This document shows, piece after piece, positions 1 through 7,241 of a stretch of 7,241 bases of DNA. The DNA lies in assembly GCA_027064785.1 (NCBI GenBank), contig JAMOPE010000388.1, positions 1 to 7,241 of the forward strand. Direction: 5' to 3'. The position numbers and the translations under genes were made by a program. Within the stretch, counting starts at the first letter, position 1; each line of letters starts with the position of its first letter. The notes under the pieces are model-generated. The model was not told the DNA's origin. It saw nothing but the letters and a program-made list of their open reading frames with translations, and did no database searches. This stretch comes from Geobacteraceae bacterium. GTDB lineage: Bacteria > Desulfobacterota > Desulfuromonadia > Desulfuromonadales > Geopsychrobacteraceae.

Positions 1-195
1 GTTGGGGCGGAAGGTTGTGATCCTCTCCTCCTTGATCTGTTGAGTGATGCTCAGACTTCGGGAGGACTGTTAATTGCTGTTGCAGCAGAGAAGGCAAAAC
101 TACTTGAGCAGCAATTGATTGATCGCCAAGTCCCTGTTTACTGTATCGGTGAAGTCGTTGCCGGTTCCGGTGGACAGCTCCTTCTGGATAACTGA
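1..195 (+). CDS. selD: Selenide, water dikinase SelD, C-terminal 64 codons (5' end outside window)
   Basis: SelD makes selenophosphate from selenide and ATP. Selenophosphate is the selenium donor for selenocysteine and for selenium-modified tRNA. The frame is open from base 1 to a TGA at 193-195. The visible part carries the SelD/AIRS-type C-terminal signature SDAQTSGGLLIAV (visible residues 15-27), and the tail has a ..YCIGEVV...GGQ.. pattern that matches the end of E. coli SelD (..AIGELV...GGR..). The catalytic N-terminal Cys/Sec and Lys region lies outside the window, so I cannot say whether this SelD is itself a selenoprotein. The next gene starts 2 bases after the stop, which suggests co-transcription. 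The identification rests on a short but highly conserved segment. Confidence 0.9.
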   Translation, partial: VGAEGCDPLLLDLLSDAQTSGGLLIAVAAEKAKLLEQQLIDRQVPVYCIGEVVAGSGGQLLLDN

Positions 196-197
196 TT

Positions 198-376
198 TTG
201 TTCGGCTTGGGCCCGTTCGAACTGATCATTCTTGCTGCTCTTGTTGTTGCGATTTTTGGTCTGGGAAGCGTTCCGAAAATTGCTCATAAGGTTGGCTGGA
301 TTCATGGAACACTGCAACGCCTCAAACGACAGCTGCCGTGGTTGTCAAAAGTTCCCTGGTTGGCGAAGTTCTTTCG

Positions 377-380
<4 letters not shown>
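198..380 (+). CDS. Small TatA/TatB-like (twin-arginine translocase family) membrane protein, 60 aa
   Basis: TatA/B proteins form the pore or receptor part of the twin-arginine export system in the inner membrane. The N-terminus MFGLGPFELIIL fits the family: a very short leader, then Glu at position 8 as in TatB and many TatA proteins. One transmembrane helix follows (about residues 7-20), then the glycine/proline hinge FGLGSVPKIAHKVG (20-33) and the start of an amphipathic helix. The TTG start at 198 is chosen because it places this motif at the N-terminus; no in-frame ATG lies upstream and the ribosome site is weak, so coupling to selD is likely. Oddities: the protein is short for the family, Glu8 is its only acidic residue, and the tail has a tandem xPWLxK repeat (46-51 and 52-57). 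No tatC or other tat gene is visible. It could be a specialised or orphan TatA-like protein; an export role is unproven. Confidence 0.72.
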
Positions 381-2743
<2,363 letters not shown>

Positions 2744-2753
2744 CGCAAGCCCT

Positions 2754-2781
2754 TTCACTTTGTGAGTGTTTAGGCTAAACT
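2754..2781 (+). promoter_or_regulatory. Weak candidate promoter for the CorC-like gene
   Basis: TTCACT (2754-2759) and TAAACT (2776-2781) each match the sigma-70 boxes at four of six positions with a 16-base spacer. It sits about 80 bases before the ATG of the CorC-like gene and back to back with the ligA promoter. The match is modest, so a different start site is quite possible. Confidence 0.3.
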
Positions 2782-2783
2782 GC

Positions 2784-2799
2784 GGCAACTTGAGTTGCC
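2784..2799. repeat. Inverted repeat in the leader of the CorC-like gene
   Basis: GGCAACT and AGTTGCC are perfect 7-base inverted arms separated by TG. They begin about three bases after the candidate -10 box, so they would overlap the transcription start, a usual place for a repressor operator. TAGGC (2771-2775) and GCCTA (2797-2801) can also pair as an outer, alternative stem. There is no T-run afterwards, so it is not a terminator. An operator or RNA leader structure is inference. Confidence 0.45.
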
Positions 2800-2860
2800 T
2801 ATCGTGTCCTGCATGTTTGAATACCGCACAGAGCACGAAGTACTTTTTTGAGGAACCGTA

Positions 2861-4129
2861 ATGGACGACGAAATATTGTGGCGGCTGCTGGCTTTGCTGG
2901 GACTTTTGGCATTGTCGGGCTTCTTTTCCGGGTCGGAGACGGCGCTGCTGTCACTCGATAAATTGAGGGTGCGGTTTCTGCAAAATCAGGGGCGTCCAAG
3001 AGCTGATAAGCTGGCGGGATTACTTGATAATCCTGATCGCTTGCTGAGCGGGATTCTGGTTGGAAACAACCTGGTCAATATCGCTGCATCGGTGATTGCC
3101 ACAGGATTGTTTGTCAGCTGGTTTGGAGAACAGGGGGAGTGGTTGACGGTTCTTCTGTTGACGCCGATTCTGCTGGTTTTTTCTGAAATCTGTCCTAAAA
3201 CCTACGCGGCACAATATCCGGAAAAAATGTCATTTATGGTTCTGACGCCGATCCGTTTTGTCGTCTGGATACTTGGGCCGGTGATCCTGATCGTGTCGTC
3301 GGTTTCCCGTTTGTTGACCAGTTTTCTGCGTAAAAAAGAGGCCGAAAGCCTCTCAGTTTCTGAAGATGAAATTCGCGCGATGATTGAGCTGGGGGAGGAA
3401 TCGGGCTCCGTTGCCGCCGAGCAACGCCAGATGCTGCATGGGATCTTTGATCTCTCCGAAACTCGTGTGCGTGACATTATGATCCCGCGTACCGAGGTGG
3501 TTGGTATTAATGTTGATGCCAATTTTGATGAGGTTCTGAAGATCGCCCGGAAGGCACGACATTCCCGGTTTCCGGTTTATCGCGAAAACCTTGACACAAT
3601 TGTCGGCATTATCCATTCAAAAGATATTCTCGATTACATCTGTCAGACCGATCAATTTTCTCTCAAAGAACTGTCGCGTGATCCTTACTATGTCCCCGAG
3701 TCGAAGCGGATCGGGATCTTATTGCAAAGTTTTCGTAAAAAACGCGAACACCTGGCAATTGTTGTCGATGAATATGGCGGTGTTGAAGGGATTGTGACCC
3801 TTGAGGATGTTGTTGAGGAAATCGTCGGTGAAATCCATGACGAATACGATATCGAAGAACTCGATTTCCGGGAATTGGGCAAAGGACATTATTTGATCGA
3901 TGCGTCGATGCCGTTGCGGGAGGTGAATCGTCGTTTCGGACTTTCATTGCCTGAAGAGCATGTCACAACACTGGCCGGGTACGTCCTGCAGATTATGGGA
4001 AAAATTCCTGCCGAGGGGGATCGTTGTGAGGAAGAGAACCTTATTTTCCGGGTGCGGCGGATGGAAGATCGCCGGATTGAAGAGATCGAGATGATGATTT
4101 CGGATTTTTCCAGTGACTCTGAGAATTGA
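2861..4129 (+). CDS. CorC/HlyC-type (CNNM family) CBS-domain membrane transporter, 422 aa
   Basis: This inner-membrane protein family is linked to magnesium (and cobalt) handling; older annotations call it hemolysin C-like. Domains in order: DUF21/CNNM transmembrane domain (about 1-150) with the conserved polar motifs SGFFSGSETALLS (19-31), VGNNLVN (67-73) and SEICPKT (108-114); a linker with SVSEDEIRAMIELGEESG (165-182); two CBS domains (about 200-323) with SRFPVY (235-240) and the hallmark VVDEYGGVEGIVTLEDVVEE (301-320); then a C-terminal CorC_HlyC domain (about 335-415). In the family, the CBS pair binds adenine nucleotides and controls transport. The ATG at 2861 has a good GAGGA ribosome site six bases upstream. 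The gene stands alone between ligA (divergent) and the dcw cluster. Family membership is clear; the ion transported is not shown by the sequence, and CorC paralogues are common, so no symbol is given. Confidence 0.93.
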   Translation: MDDEILWRLLALLGLLALSGFFSGSETALLSLDKLRVRFLQNQGRPRADKLAGLLDNPDRLLSGILVGNNLVNIAASVIATGLFVSWFGEQGEWLTVLLLTPILLVFSEICPKTYAAQYPEKMSFMVLTPIRFVVWILGPVILIVSSVSRLLTSFLRKKEAESLSVSEDEIRAMIELGEESGSVAAEQRQMLHGIFDLSETRVRDIMIPRTEVVGINVDANFDEVLKIARKARHSRFPVYRENLDTIVGIIHSKDILDYICQTDQFSLKELSRDPYYVPESKRIGILLQSFRKKREHLAIVVDEYGGVEGIVTLEDVVEEIVGEIHDEYDIEELDFRELGKGHYLIDASMPLREVNRRFGLSLPEEHVTTLAGYVLQIMGKIPAEGDRCEEENLIFRVRRMEDRRIEEIEMMISDFSSDSEN

Positions 4130-4316
4130 CATCCACGTCCTTTTTTCCTGTCCAGCGCCCCTTTATGTGTGTAACTTCCTGAATCTTAACGGATTCCAGA
4201 TAAATTCTTTTCTGCTATTTCTCTCCCCGGATCAGCTCTGCCTTTAATGAGGCCCAAGTCCCTGTCATAGCAACATTTTCCACATCGGGTAATCACCTGA
4301 AAACTACTATTTCTCC
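4130..4316. other. Non-coding spacer between the CorC-like gene and the mraZ promoter
   Basis: I see no gene here. One weak hairpin is possible: CTGAATC (4179-4185) pairs with GATTCCAG (4192-4199) around a six-base loop, with one bulged C, and is followed by a T-rich but interrupted stretch. It might be a poor intrinsic terminator for the CorC-like gene. No riboswitch, tRNA or repeat is recognisable. Confidence 0.4.
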
Positions 4317-4345
4317 TTGACTCTTATTGACGCTATCGCTATATT
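4317..4345 (+). promoter_or_regulatory. Sigma-70 promoter of the mraZ/dcw cluster
   Basis: TTGACT (4317-4322) and TATATT (4340-4345) each match the consensus at five of six positions and are separated by the ideal 17 bases. Transcription would start near 4352, leaving a leader of about 34 bases before the mraZ ATG. The three direct repeats of the probable MraZ operator lie directly downstream. This is the strongest promoter-like sequence in the window. Confidence 0.75.
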
Positions 4346-4357
4346 TTGAACACTCTG

Positions 4358-4384
4358 GTGTCAAATAGTGTCAAGTGGTGTCAA
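4358..4384 (+). promoter_or_regulatory. Probable MraZ operator: three GTGTCAA direct repeats with 10-bp period
   Basis: GTGTCAA occurs exactly at 4358-4364, 4368-4374 and 4378-4384, each followed by three variable bases. The period is therefore 10 bases, one turn of DNA, so all copies face the same side. MraZ is known to repress its own promoter by binding short direct repeats in this position; in E. coli these are TGGGN units with 5-base spacers, also a 10-base period. The core here is GTGTC rather than TGGGN. The last copy ends one base before the ATG, so the operator also covers the ribosome site region. Binding by this MraZ is inferred from position and geometry. Confidence 0.72.
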
Positions 4385-4385
4385 T

Positions 4386-4829
4386 ATGAAATTTTCCGGC
4401 GAATATAATGTCAGTATCGATTTGAAGGGACGGGTCAGTATCCCGGCCTCGTTCAGAGACGAGCTGCGTCAAGATTATGAGGCTGACGGTCTCGTGGTCA
4501 CTCGCTACAAAAGCGGGCTGGTTGCGTATCCGCCAAGTCGCTGGGAAGAGATCTGCGCCAATGTTTTCGCCATGCCAGCCGGGCCTGTTCGTGAAGCTAA
4601 TCTGCGTAATCGGATTGCTCCGGCAAAAGAGTGCACCTTTAACGCTCAGGGGCGCATCCAAATTCCACAATCACTACGTGAGCATGCCGGCCTCGATAAA
4701 GACATCGTTGTTATCGGGATGTTCGAAAAAATAGAAATCTGGAGCCAGAAGGCCCATGCCGTTGTTGCTGCTGAGTCTGAATCGCTGCTTGATGAAGACG
4801 CTCAGGGCCAAGCCGATCTGGGCTTCTAA
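4386..4829 (+). CDS. mraZ: Transcriptional regulator MraZ, 147 aa
   Basis: MraZ is a ring-forming DNA-binding protein that represses the division and cell wall cluster it heads. Two SpoVT/AbrB-like halves are visible, each with the family motif: DLKGRVSIP (residues 12-20) and NAQGRIQIP (86-94). The second half continues with SLREHAGLDKDIVVIGMFEKIEIWS (96-120), a typical MraZ pattern. The ATG at 4386 is chosen because MKFSGEYNVSIDLKGR matches the normal family N-terminus. An in-frame GTG at 4368 would add six residues encoded by operator repeats and is less likely. There is no strong Shine-Dalgarno; only GTGGTG inside the third repeat could serve. The stop codon shares its last A with the rsmH start, so the two are translationally coupled. 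Autoregulation through the upstream repeats is expected. Confidence 0.95.
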   Translation: MKFSGEYNVSIDLKGRVSIPASFRDELRQDYEADGLVVTRYKSGLVAYPPSRWEEICANVFAMPAGPVREANLRNRIAPAKECTFNAQGRIQIPQSLREHAGLDKDIVVIGMFEKIEIWSQKAHAVVAAESESLLDEDAQGQADLGF

Positions 4830-5773
4830 TGGTGCCCCCGGTTTTTTTTGAGCACTCTTCGGTTATGCCGGATGAGGTTCTCCACTGGTTAAACCCCGTC
4901 ACGGACGGAACTTATCTTGATGGAACTCTGGGCGGGGCAGGCCATGCCCGTCTGGTCCTTGAGACCGCAGCAGGAAGCCGTCTTATTGGGCTGGATCGCG
5001 ACCCGGCGGCGCTACAAAAGGCACAAGGGGTTCTTGCTTGTTACGGTGAACGGGTCAGTCTTCACCATGCCAACTTTGATCAAGCCGATCAAATTCTACA
5101 ACAGCTCGATATCGCTGCTCTCGACGGGATGTTGCTCGACCTCGGGGTCTCTTCTCACCAACTCGATACTCCTGAGCGGGGATTTTCCTTTCGTTATGAT
5201 GCTCCTCTCGATATGCGGATGAATCCAACCGAAGGAATAACTGCCGCTGATGTTCTTAATACGGAAGAAGAGGCTGAGTTGATGCGGATCTTCTTTCAGT
5301 ACGGGGAAGAGCGCTATAGCCGTCGCATCGCCAGAAAGATTGTCGCACAACGGGAAGAACTTCCACTGACCCGAACCTCAGAATTGGCAGAATTGGTACG
5401 TCAAGCCGTTCCCGGGGGGTATCGCCCAAGCAAAATCCATCCTGCAACCAGAGTGTTTCAGGCCCTGAGAATTTATGTCAACGATGAATTGGGGCAGGTT
5501 GAGCGCGGTGTTACCACCGGAATCTCACTCCTTAAACCGGGCGGGCGACTGGTCGTTATCAGCTTTCACTCTCTGGAAGACCGAATCGTCAAACACCTGT
5601 TTCGTGACAAAGCGAAGGGGTGTATCTGTCCGCCACGGCTGCCGATTTGCCAATGTAACAACAAGCCGACCGTTAAGGTGCTCACCCGGAAGGGTGTCAA
5701 GGCACAAGCCGCTGAGGTTGAGCAGAATGTTCGCTCCCGCAGTGCTGTTTTAAGAGCTGTTGAGCGGTGTTAA
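4829..5773 (+). CDS. rsmH: 16S rRNA (cytosine-1402 N4)-methyltransferase RsmH (MraW), 314 aa
   Basis: RsmH uses S-adenosylmethionine to methylate N4 of C1402 in the decoding centre of 16S rRNA. The length is typical. Conserved blocks are: FxHSSVMPDEVL (7-18), the SAM-binding DGTLGGAGHA (31-40), DRDP (56-59), LLDLGVSSHQLD (102-113) with RGFSF (117-121), LDMRM (127-131), the RNA-binding insertion including KIHPATRVFQALRIYVNDEL (202-221), and SFHSLEDRIVK (245-255). A cysteine-rich CICPPRLPICQC segment (265-276) follows, a pattern common in RsmH proteins. The start ATG overlaps the mraZ stop by one base (TAATG) and lacks a strong ribosome site, so translation probably depends on mraZ. A run of eight T at 4842-4849 covers codons 5-7. 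The stop codon sits in an 18-base palindrome. Confidence 0.97.
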   Translation: MVPPVFFEHSSVMPDEVLHWLNPVTDGTYLDGTLGGAGHARLVLETAAGSRLIGLDRDPAALQKAQGVLACYGERVSLHHANFDQADQILQQLDIAALDGMLLDLGVSSHQLDTPERGFSFRYDAPLDMRMNPTEGITAADVLNTEEEAELMRIFFQYGEERYSRRIARKIVAQREELPLTRTSELAELVRQAVPGGYRPSKIHPATRVFQALRIYVNDELGQVERGVTTGISLLKPGGRLVVISFHSLEDRIVKHLFRDKAKGCICPPRLPICQCNNKPTVKVLTRKGVKAQAAEVEQNVRSRSAVLRAVERC

Positions 5774-5780
5774 CACCGCT
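5763..5780. repeat. Perfect 18-bp palindrome over the rsmH stop codon
   Basis: AGCGGTGTTAACACCGCT is a perfect palindrome with 9-base arms; in RNA it would form a 7-bp stem (AGCGGTG/CACCGCT) closed by a TTAA loop. The rsmH TAA (5771-5773) lies at its centre and the ftsL ribosome site begins about 13 bases later. Only TT follows, so it is not a normal intrinsic terminator. It may be an mRNA stability or processing hairpin, or a protein site; this is inference. Confidence 0.6.
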
Positions 5781-5804
5781 TTACCGATAAGAAAAGGGGA
5801 ATAT

Positions 5805-6122
5805 ATGTCAGAAGCTGTCTCATCGACAACCGTTAGAATTACCGGATTTTCGTTTTATCGGCCTCAGTTAAGTTCTGTCTTTATTGCTATTTTGCTGGTT
5901 TCTCTTCTGTCACTGCTGTTTGTTTGGTCACGGATTCACGCGATCAGCCTTGAGTACGACATCTCGAGTCTTGAACGTGATATTCGGGTTCAGCAGCAGC
6001 AAATCAAAGAGATGAAACTGGAAGCAGCATTTTTGGCCCGCGATGAGCGGATTGAAAAGTTAGCCGGTCGGGTTCTCGGGTTACGTGCTCCCGCTCCCGG
6101 TCAGATTATCAGGATTGACTAA
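5805..6122 (+). CDS. ftsL: Cell division protein FtsL, 105 aa
   Basis: FtsL is a single-pass divisome protein that, with FtsB and FtsQ, recruits and activates the FtsW-FtsI septal synthase. Sequence identity is low in this family, so the call rests on architecture and position. There is a short cytoplasmic N-terminus (1-20), one transmembrane helix (about 23-41), then a periplasmic coiled coil (about 45-80), ending in a ARDERIEKLAGRVLGLRAPAPGQI stretch (78-101) that resembles the usual FtsL tail (..IE.LAR..LGL..P.PGQ). The ATG at 5805 is preceded by a strong AAGGGGA ribosome site ending at 5800; an in-frame TTG at 5760 inside rsmH is rejected. It lies between rsmH and ftsI as in standard dcw clusters, with one base before the next gene. 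Confidence 0.88.
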   Translation: MSEAVSSTTVRITGFSFYRPQLSSVFIAILLVSLLSLLFVWSRIHAISLEYDISSLERDIRVQQQQIKEMKLEAAFLARDERIEKLAGRVLGLRAPAPGQIIRID

Positions 6123-6123
6123 G

Positions 6124-7241
6124 GTGGCATTGTCGGAACGCGGGATTCAAATCCGCATCCGTATCTTTGGAGCTTTTTTTATCCTGGTTTTTCTCCTGAT
6201 CGCCGGACGTGCCTACTATCTTCAGGTTGTCCAGGCCCCTGATCTGCAGAGTCGTGCCGATCAACAGCGGCAGCGGGTTATCAAGTTAGCCCCGCAGCGT
6301 GGCAGTATTTATGACAACTGGGGCGACCCTCTTGCTGTCAGTCTGGCCGCTGAATCCCTTTATGCCGATCCGGTGATGGTTGAAAACCCGAAAGAATCTG
6401 CCGCAAAGCTAGCAAAAGTACTGAAAAGTTCAAGAAAAGAACTAACCCGTCTTCTCTCATCGAAAAAACGCTTTGTCTGGTTGCAGCGAAAGCTTGATCC
6501 AGAAATCGCTAAGAAAGTACATGGTCTGAGAATCGGTGGGCTCCATTTTGTGACCGAAAGAAAACGCTATTACCCTCAGGCGACAACTGCTGCACACGTT
6601 ATTGGTTTCACCGGTCTTGACCCGCGTGGACTTGAAGGAATTGAGCTCGAGTACGACCAGCAACTTCAGGGGCAACCCGGGCGGCTGGTTTCGTTGCGTG
6701 ATGCCAGAGGTCGCGGACTTGCTTCCGCCGATCAGCTGGTACAGGGGGGTGTCGCCGGTGAGAATCTCTATCTGACACTTGACCGTTCACTTCAGTATGT
6801 CGCCGAAAAAGAGCTGGCCCGGGTTGTTAAAGAGACCGGTGCTGTTGGTGGGACCGTGGTGATGATGGAACCGGCAAGCGGCCGGATTCTGGCGCTGGCG
6901 AGTCAACCCGATTATAACCCGAATCTTGCGGGTCGGTACCCCGCCTCGAAACGTCGCAATCGTGCAGTCACCGATATGTATGAGCCGGGCTCGACGTTTA
7001 AACCTTTTCTTCTTGCTGCTGTGCTTGAAGAGGGGCTGGTTCGCCCCAATCAGAAGATCTACTGTGAAAACGGTCGTTTCTCGGTTGGTGGCAAGACAAT
7101 TCGGGATCATAAAAAATTTAAGAAACTCAGCCTTAAAGAAGTGTTGAAGTTTAGCAGTAACATTGGTTTTGCAAAGCTGGGAAAAGCACTGGGTCGAGAA
7201 AAATATTATTCCTATATCCGTGATTTTGGTTTCGGTGAGCC
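6124..7241 (+). CDS. ftsI: Septal peptidoglycan transpeptidase FtsI/PBP3 (3' end outside window)
   Basis: FtsI is the class B penicillin-binding protein that cross-links peptidoglycan at the division septum. The first 372 codons are present. A short cytoplasmic segment and one transmembrane helix (about 12-33) are followed by the PBP dimerisation domain, with QRGSIYDNWGDPLA (58-71), YPQATTAAHVIGF (150-162) and GLEGIELEYD (169-178). The transpeptidase domain begins near 215 and contains the active-site STFK (290-293, Ser290 nucleophile) and the SSN motif (344-346). The KTG motif and any C-terminal PASTA domain are beyond the window. The start is taken as GTG at 6124, one base after the ftsL stop, with AGGA at 6111-6114 nine bases upstream; a TTG two codons later is possible but poorly spaced. 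Position after ftsL supports ftsI rather than a sporulation or elongation PBP. Confidence 0.94.
   Translation, partial: MALSERGIQIRIRIFGAFFILVFLLIAGRAYYLQVVQAPDLQSRADQQRQRVIKLAPQRGSIYDNWGDPLAVSLAAESLYADPVMVENPKESAAKLAKVLKSSRKELTRLLSSKKRFVWLQRKLDPEIAKKVHGLRIGGLHFVTERKRYYPQATTAAHVIGFTGLDPRGLEGIELEYDQQLQGQPGRLVSLRDARGRGLASADQLVQGGVAGENLYLTLDRSLQYVAEKELARVVKETGAVGGTVVMMEPASGRILALASQPDYNPNLAGRYPASKRRNRAVTDMYEPGSTFKPFLLAAVLEEGLVRPNQKIYCENGRFSVGGKTIRDHKKFKKLSLKEVLKFSSNIGFAKLGKALGREKYYSYIRDFGFGE

Noticed and set aside
1..195. Possible selenocysteine codon readthrough at the selD TGA.
   Set aside because: The TGA falls where SelD proteins normally end, the next gene starts 2 bases later in another frame, and no selenocysteine insertion hairpin is evident just after it.
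4130..4316. Possible small RNA or riboswitch upstream of mraZ.
   Set aside because: Only one weak bulged hairpin is visible, and no conserved riboswitch core is recognisable; it also lies upstream of the likely transcription start of mraZ.
4368..4385. Upstream GTG start for mraZ adding six residues.
   Set aside because: The added codons consist of the operator repeats, there is no ribosome site before them, and the ATG at 4386 gives the standard MraZ N-terminus.
5760..5804. Upstream TTG start for ftsL inside the end of rsmH.
   Set aside because: A strong AAGGGGA ribosome site sits four bases before the ATG at 5805, and the extra residues have no family support.

Overview
The window is a stretch of bacterial chromosome of moderate G+C, densely packed with housekeeping genes. 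The division cluster order mraZ-rsmH-ftsL-ftsI, the presence of selD (selenium use) and the general look of the proteins suggest a Gram-negative bacterium. My best guess is the Desulfuromonadales/Geobacter-like branch of the former Deltaproteobacteria. That assignment is inferred from remembered family resemblance and is not proven by this sequence.

Layout. Positions 1-380 read rightward: the last 64 codons of selD, then 2 bases later a 60-residue TatA/TatB-like membrane protein. Facing them, positions 377-2672 read leftward: ligA (NAD-dependent DNA ligase), followed by acyP (acylphosphatase), with a 20-base overlap between the two reading frames. The TatA-like gene and acyP converge with their stop codons overlapping inside a perfect 12-base palindrome. 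Positions 2673-2860 are a divergent promoter region, with a good candidate promoter for ligA and a weaker one for the rightward gene. Positions 2861-4129 encode a CorC/HlyC-type (CNNM family) membrane protein with paired CBS domains.

Positions 4130-4385 hold the control region of the division and cell wall (dcw) cluster. It has a near-consensus sigma-70 promoter, followed by three exact 7-base direct repeats spaced 10 bases apart, which look like the MraZ autorepression operator. The tightly packed genes mraZ, rsmH, ftsL and ftsI follow. ftsI runs off the right edge after the transpeptidase SxxK and SxN motifs.

Functionally, MraZ controls the cluster, RsmH methylates 16S rRNA, FtsL is a divisome scaffold protein, and FtsI is the septal peptidoglycan transpeptidase that works with it. 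The left half is a mixed neighbourhood (selenium activation, DNA ligation, small-molecule phosphatase, ion transport) with no obvious shared pathway.

I found no RNA genes, mobile elements or CRISPR arrays, and no convincing new multi-gene system. The items most worth a second look are the small cationic TatA-like protein behind selD, the variant MraZ operator, and a perfect 18-base palindrome across the rsmH stop codon.
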